NCBI GenBank assembly: GCA_006226495.1
Contig: SBGU01000035.1
Location: forward strand, 29,996 to 93,995
Reading direction: 5' to 3'
DNA from: Alphaproteobacteria bacterium
Lineage (GTDB): Bacteria > Pseudomonadota > Alphaproteobacteria > Sphingomonadales > Kordiimonadaceae
Length of the DNA stretch: 64,000 nt
The notes beneath the pieces are model-generated. The model did not search any database. It was not told the origin of the DNA and saw only the letters and a program-made list of their open reading frames with translations. The stretch's first letter is position 1, and every line of letters begins with the position of its first letter. Both the position numbers and the translations under genes were made by a program. Shown in pieces: positions 36,879-47,672 of the stretch.

Positions 36879-36907
36879 ATATATGAAGCAAAGCCGCTTC
36901 TTACAAG
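36879..36907 (-). promoter_or_regulatory. Sigma-32 (RpoH)-like promoter of hslVU
   Basis: On the minus strand CTTG (36904-36907), 18-base spacer, CATATAT (36879-36885). This fits the alphaproteobacterial RpoH consensus (CTTG and a C-TAT-T type -10). The start would be about 35 bases before the hslV ATG. Confidence 0.6.
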
Positions 36908-37025
36908 CTTGTTGGCCGGAAACCCGCTTAAAGCCTTGCGTCCCGGCGTCATTCCACATAAACGCTGTAGGGGTTGAATTTCTGGGCTGGAAGGCAATTA
37001 CAGAAACCGTTTGAAGGAGTGGCAG

Positions 37026-37625
37026 ATGCGTACCGCCGCATATGAGAGGAAAACGAAGGAGACGGAGATTTCCGTCGAGCTGAACCTGGATGGCACGGGC
37101 GTTTATGACGTGCATACCGGCATCGGCTTCCTCGATCATATGCTCGAACAACTGTCGCGCCATTCGCTCATGGACCTGACCGTCAAATGCAAGGGCGACC
37201 TGCATATCGACGGGCACCACACCACGGAGGACTGCGGCATCGCCATCGGTACGGCGGTGAAGAAGGCGCTGGGCGACCTGAAGGGCATCACGCGCTATGC
37301 CAGCGCCTATATCCCGATGGATGAAACCCTGACCCGCGCCGCCATCGACATTTCGGGCCGGCCTTTCCTTGTCTGGAAGGTCGACTTCCCGCGCGACAAG
37401 ATCGGCGAGATGGACACCGAACTGTTCGAGGAATTCTACCGTGCCTTCGCGTTTGCCGCCGGTGTGACCTTGCATGTGGAAAACCTGTACGGGGTGAACA
37501 ACCACCATATTATCGAAAGCTGCTTCAAGGCACTGGCCCGGGCGCTGCGCACCGCGGTCGAGATCGACCCCCGGAAGGCAGACCAGGTTCCCAGCACCAA
37601 GGGCACCCTGGGCGGCAGCCTCTAG
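37026..37625 (+). CDS. hisB: Imidazoleglycerol-phosphate dehydratase
   Basis: The 199-residue monofunctional HisB has both metal-binding repeats: [12 protein letters not shown] and [13 protein letters not shown], then [26 protein letters not shown]. It converts imidazole-glycerol phosphate to imidazole-acetol phosphate. The ATG is preceded by AAGGAG six bases upstream. It heads the operon hisBHAFE, divergent from hslVU; a weak plus-strand promoter (TTGCGT, 17 bases, TAAACG at 36936-36964) may drive it. Confidence 0.98.
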   Translation: MRTAAYERKTKETEISVELNLDGTGVYDVHTGIGFLDHMLEQLSRHSLMDLTVKCKGDLHIDGHHTTEDCGIAIGTAVKKALGDLKGITRYASAYIPMDETLTRAAIDISGRPFLVWKVDFPRDKIGEMDTELFEEFYRAFAFAAGVTLHVENLYGVNNHHIIESCFKALARALRTAVEIDPRKADQVPSTKGTLGGSL

Positions 37626-37642
37626 TCCAAGCGGAGAGCAAG

Positions 37643-38299
37643 ATGACCGAAACCGTTGCCATTATCGATTATGGCTCGGGCAACCTGCGTTCCGCCGAAA
37701 AAGCGCTTTGCCGCGCTGCAGTGGACGCCGGGCTTGATACCCGTATCCTTGTGACCGACCGGCCCGATGCCGTGGCCGCCGCCGACCGCATTGTGCTGCC
37801 GGGCGTGGGCGCCTTTGGCGACTGCCGGCGCGGCCTTCTGGCCATCGATGGCCTGAAGGACGCCATCCGCGATGCCGTACGCGTGCAGGGCCGCCCGTTC
37901 CTGGGCATCTGTGTCGGCATGCATTTGCTGGCGCGTGAAGGCCACGAACATGGTGTGCACCAGGGCATGGGTTGGCTGGACGGTGTTGTGGAACGCATGG
38001 TGCCTGCGGACAGTTCGCTCAAGATCCCGCACATGGGCTGGAACGAGGTGGTGCTGTCCGACGCCGGCCGCGCGCACCCGGTCGCCCGTGTGCTGGAAAG
38101 CGGCGACCATGCCTATTTTGTCCACAGCTATCATATGGCGCTCAGTGACCCGTCGGCCCTTTTGGCCACTGCCGATTATGGCATGCCGGTCACGGCCATC
38201 GTCGGCCGCGACAATCTGGTCGCGACCCAGTTCCACCCGGAAAAAAGCCAGCGGGTGGGCCTGAAGTTTCTGCGTGCTTTTCTGGAGTGGCGGCCATGA
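37643..38299 (+). CDS. hisH: Imidazole glycerol phosphate synthase, glutamine amidotransferase subunit
   Basis: The 218-residue class I glutaminase has the nucleophile in [13 protein letters not shown] (about residue 92) and the His-Glu pair in TQFHPEKSQ. It supplies ammonia to HisF. The stop overlaps the hisA start by four bases (ATGA). Confidence 0.97.
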   Translation: MTETVAIIDYGSGNLRSAEKALCRAAVDAGLDTRILVTDRPDAVAAADRIVLPGVGAFGDCRRGLLAIDGLKDAIRDAVRVQGRPFLGICVGMHLLAREGHEHGVHQGMGWLDGVVERMVPADSSLKIPHMGWNEVVLSDAGRAHPVARVLESGDHAYFVHSYHMALSDPSALLATADYGMPVTAIVGRDNLVATQFHPEKSQRVGLKFLRAFLEWRP

Positions 38300-39024
38300 T
38301 TACCCTGTATCCCGCAATCGACCTGAAGGACGGCAACTGCGTGCGCCTGTATAAGGGCGACATGGACGCGGCCACCGTGTTCAACGACGACCCGGCGGCC
38401 CAGGCCGAAGCCTTCGTCGAAGCCGGTTGCAAATGGCTGCATCTCGTCGACCTCAATGGCGCTTTCGCAGGCGAACCGGTAAACGCCGCGCCCGTCGAAG
38501 CCATCCTGAAACGCGTCAATGTACCCGTGCAACTGGGCGGCGGCATCCGCGATATCGCCACCATGGAACGCTGGATCGGTGCCGGCATCAGCCGCCTGAT
38601 CCTGGGCACCCTTGCGGTGAAGAACCCTGACCTGGTGAAAGATGCCTGCAAGCGTTTCCCCGGCCAGATCGCAGTCGGCATCGATGCCAAGGGCGGCATG
38701 GTCGCCGTCGAAGGCTGGGCCGAAGCCAGCGAGTTGGAGGTCACAGAACTTGCGCGCCGGTTCGAGGATGCGGGGGTGGCCGCCATCATCCATACCGACA
38801 TCGACCGCGATGGCACCCTGCAAGGCGTGAATGCCGATGCCTCGTCCGCACTGGCGAACGCCGTCAGCATCCCGGTTATTGCCTCGGGCGGTGTGCGGGA
38901 CCTGGACGATATCCGCCGCGTGGTGCATGTGGGCAACCTTGAGGGTGTGGTCACCGGCCGCGCCATCTATGACGGCGGCATGGACCTCAAGGCCGCGCTC
39001 AATATTGCGGCAGGGGGTGTCTGA
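38296..39024 (+). CDS. hisA: Phosphoribosyl-ProFAR isomerase
   Basis: The 242-residue TIM barrel begins [22 protein letters not shown], with the conserved Asp in PAIDL and the second Asp in [13 protein letters not shown]. It isomerises ProFAR to PRFAR. The ATG at 38296 is used instead of an in-frame GTG three codons upstream. It overlaps hisH by four bases and hisF by one. Confidence 0.97.
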   Translation: MITLYPAIDLKDGNCVRLYKGDMDAATVFNDDPAAQAEAFVEAGCKWLHLVDLNGAFAGEPVNAAPVEAILKRVNVPVQLGGGIRDIATMERWIGAGISRLILGTLAVKNPDLVKDACKRFPGQIAVGIDAKGGMVAVEGWAEASELEVTELARRFEDAGVAAIIHTDIDRDGTLQGVNADASSALANAVSIPVIASGGVRDLDDIRRVVHVGNLEGVVTGRAIYDGGMDLKAALNIAAGGV

Positions 39025-39788
39025 TGCTGAAAGCACGCATTATCCCCTGTCTTGACGTCAAGGACGGGCGTGTTGTGAAGGGCGTCAATTTTGTTGACCT
39101 CAAAGACGCGGGTGATCCGGTTGAACAGGCCCGGGTGTATGACGCCGCGGGCGCCGACGAGCTCACCTTCCTCGACATCACCGCCAGCCACGAAAAGCGC
39201 GATATCCTCCTGGATGTGGTCAGCCGCACGGCCGAGGCCTGTTTCATGCCGCTGACCGTGGGCGGTGGCGTGCGCACCGCCGAAGACGTGCGCAAACTGC
39301 TGCTCGCGGGTGCCGACAAGGTGTCCTTGATGACCGCTGCCGTGAACAACCCCGCCATCATCGGTGAACTGTCCGAAAAATTCGGGGCCCAGTGCATTGT
39401 GGTCGCGGTCGACGCCAAACAGGTCGCGCCCGGCAAGTGGGAGGTCTTCACCCATGGCGGCCGCACCGCAACCGGCATCGATGCGGTCGAATATGCCAAG
39501 GAAGCCGCGCGCCTGGGCGCGGGCGAGATATTGCTGACCAGCATGGACCGGGACGGCACGCGCGAAGGCTTCAACATCGAGCTTACCCGCGCGATCGCGG
39601 ATGCGGTGCCGGTGCCGGTGATCGCGTCCGGCGGTGTCGGTACCCTCGACCATCTGGTTGAAGGTGTGCGCGACGGCCATGCGTCCGCCGTGCTCGCGGC
39701 CTCCATCTTCCATTTTGGCGACTATTCCATCGCCGAAGCCAAGGCCCATATGGCACGGGCCGGCATTCCGGTGCGGGAGACATTCTGA
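39024..39788 (+). CDS. hisF: Imidazole glycerol phosphate synthase, cyclase subunit
   Basis: The 254-residue TIM barrel starts [23 protein letters not shown] and has [15 protein letters not shown] and [13 protein letters not shown]. It forms the IGPS complex with HisH, producing imidazole-glycerol phosphate and AICAR. The start overlaps the hisA stop (TGATG). Confidence 0.98.
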   Translation: MLKARIIPCLDVKDGRVVKGVNFVDLKDAGDPVEQARVYDAAGADELTFLDITASHEKRDILLDVVSRTAEACFMPLTVGGGVRTAEDVRKLLLAGADKVSLMTAAVNNPAIIGELSEKFGAQCIVVAVDAKQVAPGKWEVFTHGGRTATGIDAVEYAKEAARLGAGEILLTSMDRDGTREGFNIELTRAIADAVPVPVIASGGVGTLDHLVEGVRDGHASAVLAASIFHFGDYSIAEAKAHMARAGIPVRETF

Positions 39789-40117
39789 TGAGCGACAGTT
39801 TCGAAACCCTCGTGCGGCTGCAGGCCCTGCTGGCCGAACGCAAAAGCGCCGATGCGGCCACCAGCTATGTCGCCAAGCTTTACAAGAAGGGCGACCGCAA
39901 GATCGCCCAGAAGGTGGGTGAAGAAGCGGTCGAGATCGCCATGGCAGTGGCGATGGACGACCAGGTGGGTGTGGTGAATGAAGGCGCCGACCTTCTCTTT
40001 CACCTGATGGTGCTATTGGAAGCCCGCGGCCTCAGTCTTGCCGACATAGCGGGCGAACTGGCCCGCCGCGAGGGCCTGTCCGGCCTTGCCGAAAAAGCAT
40101 CGCGCGGCGACGGCTGA
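39788..40117 (+). CDS. hisE: Phosphoribosyl-ATP pyrophosphatase
   Basis: The 109-residue all-helical protein has KIAQKVGEEAVEIAMAVAMDD and ADLLFHLMVLLEARGLSLADI, the MazG-like HisE pattern. It hydrolyses PR-ATP to PR-AMP. It starts one base inside the hisF stop and closes the operon. Confidence 0.96.
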   Translation: MSDSFETLVRLQALLAERKSADAATSYVAKLYKKGDRKIAQKVGEEAVEIAMAVAMDDQVGVVNEGADLLFHLMVLLEARGLSLADIAGELARREGLSGLAEKASRGDG

Positions 40118-40154
40118 CCGTCGCGCGCACCCGGCATGCCGGCAATATATTTTT
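40102..40154 (+). terminator. Possible terminator after hisE
   Basis: A long GC stem (GCGCGGCGACGG against CCGTCGCGCGC, 40102-40127, with one bulge) spans the hisE stop. It is followed by CCGG-CATG-CCGG (40131-40142) and the T-rich TATATTTTTG. Confidence 0.45.
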
Positions 40155-40295
40155 GACCAATCGTGGCCTGCTGCGTATAGGAAACAAGGGTGTTTTCCCT
40201 GGCCGGTCGTGTCCTGTTGTCATTCAGGCAGCGGCCCGGTCCCGGGAAGCGCTATTTTTTCCGGTATTTTTTGAATTCTATGCGGGTGGGGGATT

Positions 40296-42344
40296 GTGGT
40301 TCATCAGAATGAAACAGCCGGTACGGCAGTGCCGAATGGCCAGCCGGGCGGCACGGACGGGCACCTGAAACACCCGAAGTATCGGCCGGATATCGACGGC
40401 CTGCGCGCCATCGCGGTGCTGGCGGTTGTCATTTTCCACGCTTTCCCGGCCAAGCTGAAAGGCGGTTTTGTCGGGGTCGACATTTTTTTCGTCATTTCCG
40501 GTTATCTGATTTCGACCATCATCTATGAAAACCTGAACCGTGGCAGTTTCAGCTTCGCCGAATTTTATGCCCGGCGGGTGAAGCGGATTTTCCCGGCGCT
40601 GCTTGTTGTGCTGGCCGCCTGTTTCCTGTTCGGCTGGTTTGCCCTTCTGGCGGACGAATTCACCCAGCTTTCCAAGCATATCATGGCCGGTATCGGCTTT
40701 ATCTCGAACTTTGTCTTCTGGAATGAAAGCGGCTATTTCGACAGTGCCGCCGAGGCCAAGCCGCTTCTGCATCTCTGGAGCCTGGGGATCGAGGAACAAT
40801 TCTATATCTTCTGGCCGCTGGCGATCTGGCTGGCCTGGCGCAGCAGGATCGGCATGCTGCTGGTTACCGCCGGTGTGCTTGTGCTGTCGTTCGGTTTCAA
40901 TATCCATGGTGTGTCCCACGATACCGTGGCCGCCTATTATTCGCCGCAGACCCGCTTCTGGGAACTGGCGGCAGGCGGCGTGCTGGCGTACCTGACGGTC
41001 AATGGCCGTATCAGCGCCGACAGGTTTTCGCCGCTTCAGGCCAACGGCCTTGCCCTGGCGGGGTTCCTGATGCTGGGTGCCGGTGTCCTGACCATCACCA
41101 AGGCGTCGGGTTTCCCCGGCTGGTGGGCGCTCCTGCCCGTGGGCGGCACCGTGCTTCTGATCATGGTCGGCAACCGGTCCTGGCTCAATCGCCATATCCT
41201 GTCGAACCGGGTCGCGGTCTGGTTCGGGTTGATCAGCTTCCCGCTTTACCTGTGGCACTGGCCGATCCTGTCCTTTGGCCGGATCATTGAATCACAGACA
41301 CCCGGCCGCAATTTCCGGATCGCCGCGGTCCTGGCGTCCATCCTGCTTGCCTGGCTCACCTACCGTTTTGTCGAGCGTCATATCCGCAGCCGAAAGGGCT
41401 ATCGCGCCGTCGCGGCCCTCATGACGGCGGCGGTTTTGCTCGCGTCCGCCTCGGCCTATGTTTATGTGCGGGACGGCCTGCCGGCACGCAGCGCCGTTGC
41501 GGGCACCGATTTCTCGAGCGCGGCCCAGCAACAGCTTGTGGGCCCCTTGTGGGCATACACCCGCAACGACACCTGCATGCAGGCATATCCGTTCCCGGGC
41601 GCCGAGAAGCTGGCCTGGTGGTTCTGCATGCAAAGCAGCGCGCAGAAACCGACCCTGGCCATCCTGGGCAACAGCTTTGCCAACCAGCTTTATCCCGGTT
41701 TTGTCCATAATGACCTGCTGGCGCACCATGTCGTCCTGTCGGTCGGCACCTGCGATTTCGGCGCGGCACCGGACAACCGTGACCAGAACCCGAACAATCC
41801 CTGTTTCGGACGTCATGCCGAAGCCCAGCAACGGTTTATCGACGGCATTGTGGCCAACGAGCGCTCTATCCGTTTTGTGGTGATCGACGGGCTGAGCCGC
41901 GAGCCGGATGCCGCCTATATCCAGCGGGTGCAGGCGCGGATATCCTATCTGGAAAGCCTGGGCATCCGGGTGATTGTCTTCACACCGCACCTGCGGCCCG
42001 AATTCCACCCGAAAGCCTGCTACCATACGCCGATGAAATCGACCGCACGGGACTGCAGCTTTCCGCTATCGGTCCGCGCGGCGCAGGACGCCAGCTTCCA
42101 GCCGCTGATGGACGCGGTGGCCGCCAGCAATCCGCAAGTCCGCTTCTTTGACCAGAACGACATTTTCTGCGATGCCGGGACCTGTAGTTTCATCCGGGAC
42201 GGCATGCCGCTGGTGCGTGACGAGGTACATATGTCCGAGTTCGCGTCCGACCTGGTGCAGGGCAACTTCACCCTGTGGGCCAAACAGAATGTGCCTGACA
42301 TATTCGATCCCGGCCTGCTTGAGACGCCGCGCGGTGGCAATTGA
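40296..42344 (+). CDS. OafA-type acyltransferase (AT3 domain plus SGNH domain)
   Basis: The 682-residue integral membrane protein starts with an acyltransferase-3 domain (YRPDIDGLRAIAVLAVVIFHAF, about residues 28-49; SLGIEEQFYIFWPLAIW), with about ten helices. It ends with a periplasmic SGNH-type domain (LGNSFANQLYPGF as the nucleophile block; DEVHMSEFASDLV as the Asp-His block). Such proteins O-acetylate surface polysaccharides. The GTG start follows a GGGTGGGGGA stretch. It precedes a flippase gene, suggesting an envelope-glycan pair. Confidence 0.9.
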   Translation: MVHQNETAGTAVPNGQPGGTDGHLKHPKYRPDIDGLRAIAVLAVVIFHAFPAKLKGGFVGVDIFFVISGYLISTIIYENLNRGSFSFAEFYARRVKRIFPALLVVLAACFLFGWFALLADEFTQLSKHIMAGIGFISNFVFWNESGYFDSAAEAKPLLHLWSLGIEEQFYIFWPLAIWLAWRSRIGMLLVTAGVLVLSFGFNIHGVSHDTVAAYYSPQTRFWELAAGGVLAYLTVNGRISADRFSPLQANGLALAGFLMLGAGVLTITKASGFPGWWALLPVGGTVLLIMVGNRSWLNRHILSNRVAVWFGLISFPLYLWHWPILSFGRIIESQTPGRNFRIAAVLASILLAWLTYRFVERHIRSRKGYRAVAALMTAAVLLASASAYVYVRDGLPARSAVAGTDFSSAAQQQLVGPLWAYTRNDTCMQAYPFPGAEKLAWWFCMQSSAQKPTLAILGNSFANQLYPGFVHNDLLAHHVVLSVGTCDFGAAPDNRDQNPNNPCFGRHAEAQQRFIDGIVANERSIRFVVIDGLSREPDAAYIQRVQARISYLESLGIRVIVFTPHLRPEFHPKACYHTPMKSTARDCSFPLSVRAAQDASFQPLMDAVAASNPQVRFFDQNDIFCDAGTCSFIRDGMPLVRDEVHMSEFASDLVQGNFTLWAKQNVPDIFDPGLLETPRGGN

Positions 42345-42462
42345 GGGTCGCTGCGCACCGTCCCTATGGCGCCAATCGTTTGATTTCAGGTGAAAACTGG
42401 CTAGCATGAGCCCGGCGCCCCGGGTACAGGGTTATCGGGGGCCGGTTTAGGGGAACAGGGTC

Positions 42463-43902
42463 ATGGCGGCAGGGCTTGGGCGGTCCTTATATTTTTCCGG
42501 CCTGTCGTCGGTGGTCGGGGTGGCGGTCCAGTTCGGCCTGTCGGTCATCGTGGCGCGGCTCCTGACCCCCACCGAGATCGGCAGTTTCGGTGTCGCCATG
42601 GGCGCCTCCGCCCTTATCCGCGCGTTCGAAAGCGCCGGCGTGAACAATTTTGTCGCCAGCTACAAGGACCTGACCCCCAGCCTGATGCGCACGGTCTTTA
42701 CCGCCAACATGGGGCTCAATCTCATGCTGGCCCTTGTGCTGTTGCTGCTGGCCTACCCCGCAGGGGCTTTTTATGAAAGCGAGATGGTCACAAGCCTGAT
42801 CCAGCTTCTGGCGCTGGCGGTGGTGCTGAATACCCATATGCCGCTTTTGCAGGGCATCCTCAGGCGCGACATGCGGTTTGGCGCGCTGATGGGCTTCAAT
42901 ATTTATGTGCTGGCGGTCACGACGGTGACCACGGTGGTGGCGGTGCTGATGGGTTTTGGTGCCCTGTCGCTGGCGTTTGCCGTGGTGGCAGAGCGGCTGG
43001 CCGCCATTGCCGCGGGCCTGACCCTGTTCCGGGACCGGGTGCCGGTCGCGATCCGGTTCGCGGACATGCGCAAGGTGCTGAACTATGGTGTGCCCCTGTC
43101 CCTGGCCACCGTGATCGGCATCATGGGTGCCAACGCCAACAATTTCATCCTTGGCCGGGTGATGGGCCTTGCGCATTCGGCCCAGTTCGACCGGGGTTTC
43201 ACCCTGCCGCGCCTGGTGGCAGGCGTTGCGTTGCCCAGCTTCCACAGCGTGCTGGTGCCCGAAGTGGCGCGCCGCCAGCGAGAAGGCGGCGACCACCGGC
43301 AGGCGGTTGTCGATGTCACGCGCGCCTTTGCGCTTCTGGTGTGGCCGGCGGGTCTGGTGCTGTCGCTGGTATCGCCCGAGGCGGTATTGCTGCTTTTTGG
43401 CCCGCAGTGGCAGGAAGCCGCCATGGTGGCGCCGTTCCTGATGCTCTATATCGTGATCGTGTCGCCCTTCAACCTGGCGACCTCGCCGATGGTGACCTTC
43501 GGTTACGGCAAACATCTGATCATGCTCACGACGGTTGAAAACACGGTCAAGGTCGCGGTGTTGTTGATGGCAGGGGTGCTGGGCATGCAGGGCCTGGCCT
43601 ATGCCATGTGCCTACCCTGGCTTGCCTATATCCTGTTGGCAGTCACCTTCCTGATCCGGCTTGACCTGATTGTGCCCGGTGCCTTCTTCCGGGCCTTCAT
43701 CGGCCCTCTGCGTCTGTGTGCCCTGTCGCTGGTGCCGGCCCTGGCCATGTATGGCCTCAAGGGGTTCCATACGTTCCTCGACCTGCCGGACCTGCTGCTG
43801 GTGGCGGCGGGCAGCGCGGTTTTTTATCTCGCCGGCCTGTGGCTGTGGGAACGCGACTTTCTCGACAAGGCGCTGGTGCTGCTGAAAGTGAAGCGCGCAT
43901 AA
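42463..43902 (+). CDS. Oligosaccharide flippase family protein (Wzx-like)
   Basis: The 479-residue protein has 12-14 hydrophobic segments and the polysaccharide-export pattern SSVVGVAVQFGLSVIVARLLTPTEIGSFGVA near the start. It probably flips lipid-linked glycan units across the inner membrane. It follows the OafA-type acyltransferase by about 120 bases on the same strand. Confidence 0.88.
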   Translation: MAAGLGRSLYFSGLSSVVGVAVQFGLSVIVARLLTPTEIGSFGVAMGASALIRAFESAGVNNFVASYKDLTPSLMRTVFTANMGLNLMLALVLLLLAYPAGAFYESEMVTSLIQLLALAVVLNTHMPLLQGILRRDMRFGALMGFNIYVLAVTTVTTVVAVLMGFGALSLAFAVVAERLAAIAAGLTLFRDRVPVAIRFADMRKVLNYGVPLSLATVIGIMGANANNFILGRVMGLAHSAQFDRGFTLPRLVAGVALPSFHSVLVPEVARRQREGGDHRQAVVDVTRAFALLVWPAGLVLSLVSPEAVLLLFGPQWQEAAMVAPFLMLYIVIVSPFNLATSPMVTFGYGKHLIMLTTVENTVKVAVLLMAGVLGMQGLAYAMCLPWLAYILLAVTFLIRLDLIVPGAFFRAFIGPLRLCALSLVPALAMYGLKGFHTFLDLPDLLLVAAGSAVFYLAGLWLWERDFLDKALVLLKVKRA

Positions 43903-43955
43903 AGGGCTGCAGGGCACTGGCGTGCCGCAGGAACTGTCATCGATTTTGAAATGAA

Positions 43956-44044
43956 TGGCGGAGCCGGAGGGATTCGAACCCTCGAGGGGCAGGACCCCAA
44001 CACGCTTTCCAGGCGTGCGCCTTAAACCGCTCGGCCACGGCTCC
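43956..44044 (-). tRNA. tRNA-Ser (GGA)
   Basis: An 89-base minus-strand class II tRNA: acceptor GGAGCCG / CGGCTCC, anticodon loop CTGGAAA in a CACGC/GCGTG stem (anticodon GGA), a long variable arm, T-arm GGGTTCGAATCCC and an encoded CCA. Confidence 0.95.
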
Positions 44045-44425
44045 GTTCGAGAGCATGCCGGCACGCTGGGTGCTCGGCTGCGGGCCGCACTATAGCTATC
44101 CTGCCCCCCAAGGCAAGAGGGAAATGAACGCCGGATGCATTTCTGTCACCATGGCCTGTTACCATGGATGGCGTGATGATTTGCCGGTACCGGCGCAGCA
44201 GACGGCGGTCCTGGCCTGCAAGCTGCGCCGGCGGGGCAGGTGGGCCTTGCACAGAACCTGAAAAAGCTTCACGATACCGGCGGGAAGAAACGCGCCGCCC
44301 CTCGACAAACCACCGTAAATAGTGCAGGTAACCTTAATGCGCTGTTTACCACGTTTCTTTAACAGTGTTTTTACCAGCGCTGCTTATCATGGGGGTCGGG
44401 ATCGAGAGAACGGGGAGATGAGACG
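44045..44425. other. Non-coding region with the tRNA-Ser promoter
   Basis: It contains the minus-strand promoter of tRNA-Ser: TTGCCT (44111-44116), 16 bases, TATAGT (44089-44094). The rest, up to the TonB-like gene, is AT-richer in its last 120 bases but has no clear gene or repeat. Confidence 0.55.
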
Positions 44426-44818
44426 ATGAATTCTTGGTTAACGGCAGTGCTGAAAGGTCGGCGCGCTGTAACCGCCGCAGCAATCCTGATGCTGTCTGGC
44501 TTCAGCCTGGCCCAGCCGGCCACGGCTGACGAAATGGATGACTGGCGTAAGGCCGTCGTCAAGAAAATCGGCGAAGAACATATTTATCCGCGCTCGGCCA
44601 TCCAGCGCGAGGTAGAAGGTGTCGCGAAGGTAAAGGTCACCATCGACCGCACCGGCGCCATCACCACCTATGACATCGTTGAACCCACGGGGGAAAGCGT
44701 GCTCGACAAGGTGATCCCCAAAATCATGGAAAAGCTGAACCCGCTGCCGGCACCGCCTGACAGCATGAGCGACGACAGCCTGACCTTCGTTATTCCGTTT
44801 GCCTGGCGCCTGCGGTAA
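44426..44818 (+). CDS. Exported TonB C-terminal-domain protein
   Basis: The 130-residue protein has a signal peptide (residues about 10-34, AVTAAAILMLSGFSLAQPATA) and a TonB-C domain (IYPRSAIQREVEGVAKVKVTIDRTGAITTYDIVEPTGESVLDKVIP). The transmembrane anchor and proline-rich spacer of true TonB are absent, so it cannot transmit energy by itself. It may bind a receptor or the envelope. The ATG lies downstream of a GGGGAGATGAG stretch. Confidence 0.8.
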   Translation: MNSWLTAVLKGRRAVTAAAILMLSGFSLAQPATADEMDDWRKAVVKKIGEEHIYPRSAIQREVEGVAKVKVTIDRTGAITTYDIVEPTGESVLDKVIPKIMEKLNPLPAPPDSMSDDSLTFVIPFAWRLR

Positions 44819-44846
44819 GCCCGCCGCGCAACGATGGCAAACCGGA

Positions 44847-44875
44847 AAGAGCCCGCCCCCTGAAGGCGGGCTCTT
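44847..44875 (+). terminator. Hairpin terminator after the TonB-C gene
   Basis: AAGAGCCCGCC (44847-44857) pairs with GGCGGGCTCTT (44865-44875) over 11 bp. The T-run is short. Confidence 0.6.
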
Positions 44876-45044
44876 GCTATTCATGCAGCCCGTCCACCCC
44901 GCACCCCCGCAACAGCGGCGGCGGCACACGGCGGCCTGGACCAGGTGGCCGCTTTCATGCAGGGGGGCGTGCCCGACAGGGCCCCAACCGGCAGGCGGGG
45001 GCGGCTTCTCGCCCCTCAATTGGCCCCCCAATGACCACAAAGAC

Positions 45045-45076
45045 AAAGGCCCCGCCCTGGTGGGGCGAGGCCTTTT
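45045..45076 (-). terminator. Hairpin after the chemotaxis receptor gene
   Basis: AAAGGCC (45045-45051) pairs with GGCCTTT (45069-45075) with further GC pairing inside. On the minus strand it follows the receptor stop and ends in TTTGTCTTTG. Confidence 0.5.
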
Positions 45077-45115
45077 GATACTTGCTGAAGGGGGTGGCGG
45101 TGCCACCCCGCCCGC

Positions 45116-47404
45116 TCAGGCGCGGATCGATGCCAGGAAACGTTCCACCTGGCCCCTGAGCTCGTCCGACTGCTGGGTCAGCAGTTGGGCGGCAGACAGA
45201 ACCTGCGTGGCGGCGGCACCCGTGGAGGTGGCGCCCTGGTTCACCGCATGGATGTTCGATGTCACTTCTTCGGTACCGGTCGACACTTCGGAAACGTTGC
45301 GAGCGATTTCCTGGGTCGAGGCATCCTGTTCCTCAACCGCCGAGGCGATCGAGACCGAGGTGGATTCGATATCACCGATGATGGCCTTGATCTGGTCCAT
45401 CGCACGCACGGCCAGGTTGGTGGCCTGTTGCATGCCTTCGACCTGCTCGCTGATTTCCTGGGTTGCGCGGGCGGTCTGGTTGGCGAGCGATTTTACCTCG
45501 CTTGCGACCACCGCGAAGCCCTTGCCGGCATCCCCCGCACGCGCGGCTTCGATGGTGGCATTGAGGGCCAGAAGGTTGGTCTGTTCGGCAATGTCGTTGA
45601 TCAGCTTGACGACGTCGCCGATCTTCTGGGCGGCATCCACCAGTTCGGCTACGTCGCGACCGGCGTTTTCGGTCCGGCCCACGGCGTCACGCGCAGCGGC
45701 GCTCGACTGGTTGGTCTGGCCGGTGATTTCGCGCACAGATGCCGACAGTTCCTCGGCGGCCGAGGCCACCATCTGGGCGTTCGAGCTGGCCTGCTGTGCG
45801 GCATTGGCCACCACTTCCGATTTTTTCGAGGTGTCGTCGGCGGTTTCCGCCATCGAACGGGCGGCACCTTCCATGTCGCTTGCGGATTTGGACACGCCTT
45901 CCACAACCGCCATGACCGAAGCCTCGAACTGGTCGGCAAGGTCGAGCATGGCCTGCCGGCGTTCGGCACGGGCGGTCTCTTCCTGTTCCTGTTCGCGGAT
46001 GCGGCGGGCTTCTTCTTCCTCGCGTTTCTGACGCTCGGCCTCTTCCTGGCGGATGCGTTCCTGTTCCTCGCGTTCGCGCTGTTCGGCCTCCAGCCGCTGG
46101 CGCTCGACCGCGTTTTCCTTGAACACCTGCACCGACCGGGCCATGTCGCCCATCTCGTCGTTACGGTCTGCGTTCGGCACCTCGACCTCGAGGTTGCCTT
46201 GCGCCAGCACCATCATGGTGTTCGACAGGGCGTTCACCGGACGGACCACCCGCAAGAGCACCACAAGCGCGGCACCCACACCGATCGCGATCACAGCAAA
46301 GAGCGTCACGACGGCGCCCCACACACTGGCAGAGGCCATGCCCACGGCATCGGTATTGAGTTCACGCGACAGCTTGCCGGCATAATCGGCCATTTCCATC
46401 ACGGGGGCTGCGGCTTCGTCGCTGGTCTTCACCCATTCAAGCGGGGTGGTTTCATAGTCGACATTGATGTCGCCATTTTCGTCCGGCTCGCCTTCGTCTG
46501 ACAGGTCATAGAGGGCGAAGCGCTTTTCTTCAAAGTCGTTGAAGAAGATGCGCTGGATGTTGTCGATGCGTTTGTTGAGCGAATCCTCGGTGGTGTCTTC
46601 CCGGGCGATGGAAACCGAATTGACGATACCCATGACCTGTTCCCACGCGGCCTGGCCCACGCCGCCGTAGCGGGAGCCCTGGTCGCGTTTCACGGCGGAA
46701 ATCTGCTCGCCCGACGCAATGTTTTCACCAAGCGATGCGCTTTCGCGGGTGGCATATTCGATCATCAGCCACAAGGAATGCTTCAGTTTCATCACGCGCG
46801 AGATGCGGTCGTCGCCGAAGTCATAGTTTTCTTCAAGCGCGGTGCGCAGGACAGCCGCAGCTTCAATCAGGTCGGTGATGGACTTGAAGACCTCGCGGCT
46901 CGACAGTTCGTTGGAGCCGGCGGTATCAAGGTCGGTATCGATCTTGCTCTGAAGGTCCTTGTAGGATTTATACTTGTTGCGGAAATCGGTCAGCTTGGCC
47001 TGGAAGCGGCGGGTCACGGCATCATAGATTTCGCTGTTGAAGTCTGCACCCACAAACGGCGGAAGCTGGTCCACCCCGATCAGGATATTGTCATAGGCAT
47101 TGTTCACCACGCGACGATTGTCGTCGATAAGCTTGGTGAAGGCAGTGTCAGCGGCGCGCTTGAAACCAAAGGCTGTGTTGGTGGCTGTGCGTTCGGCGCT
47201 CAGGGACAGTTTCATCTGGACAATGTCATCGATCAGTTCGTTGACCTTCATCGCGTGCTGCGCACGGTCCTTCTTGTCCAGTGCGTCAATCATTTGCAGG
47301 ACCGTCATCACCACCACGATAGCCACCAGAATGCCGGTTACGGCAAACAGGAGGTTACGGATACTGAAAATTCTACCCTGCGATGTGGTCTCTAGTGCGG
47401 TCAT
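45116..47404 (-). CDS. Methyl-accepting chemotaxis protein
   Basis: This 762-residue receptor has an N-terminal helix ([20 protein letters not shown]), a large periplasmic helical domain (about residues 35-345), a second helix and a HAMP domain. An unusually charged Glu/Arg/Gln coiled coil ([23 protein letters not shown]..., about 430-480) comes next, then the signalling hairpin around [41 protein letters not shown]. No CheR-tether pentapeptide is present at the C-terminus. It reports to CheA/CheW; the ligand is unknown. The ATG at 47404 is preferred over a GTG two codons upstream because of its spacing from AAGGGG. Confidence 0.93.
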   Translation of the reverse strand: MTALETTSQGRIFSIRNLLFAVTGILVAIVVVMTVLQMIDALDKKDRAQHAMKVNELIDDIVQMKLSLSAERTATNTAFGFKRAADTAFTKLIDDNRRVVNNAYDNILIGVDQLPPFVGADFNSEIYDAVTRRFQAKLTDFRNKYKSYKDLQSKIDTDLDTAGSNELSSREVFKSITDLIEAAAVLRTALEENYDFGDDRISRVMKLKHSLWLMIEYATRESASLGENIASGEQISAVKRDQGSRYGGVGQAAWEQVMGIVNSVSIAREDTTEDSLNKRIDNIQRIFFNDFEEKRFALYDLSDEGEPDENGDINVDYETTPLEWVKTSDEAAAPVMEMADYAGKLSRELNTDAVGMASASVWGAVVTLFAVIAIGVGAALVVLLRVVRPVNALSNTMMVLAQGNLEVEVPNADRNDEMGDMARSVQVFKENAVERQRLEAEQREREEQERIRQEEAERQKREEEEARRIREQEQEETARAERRQAMLDLADQFEASVMAVVEGVSKSASDMEGAARSMAETADDTSKKSEVVANAAQQASSNAQMVASAAEELSASVREITGQTNQSSAAARDAVGRTENAGRDVAELVDAAQKIGDVVKLINDIAEQTNLLALNATIEAARAGDAGKGFAVVASEVKSLANQTARATQEISEQVEGMQQATNLAVRAMDQIKAIIGDIESTSVSIASAVEEQDASTQEIARNVSEVSTGTEEVTSNIHAVNQGATSTGAAATQVLSAAQLLTQQSDELRGQVERFLASIRA

Positions 47405-47672
47405 CAGCACTGCCCCTTGTCATTCGGCGATCAAAATACTGTTTATGGCTCAGGCGAGTTGCTCCGATTCATTACATAATGCAGTTAACGAATCATAAAG
47501 ACTTTGGCCGCCTGGCGAATTTCCCCCCGGAAAGCCCCCGGTTGGCCCGATACTAACGCTTCGGCCCTTGTTATCAACTGTCTCGTTGCGTAAAAGGCCC
47601 CGGAAATGCAAAAAAGCCGCGAGGCGGACGCCCGTATGGCGACGCCGCGGCGACAAGTGGAAGGTGGGTGGC

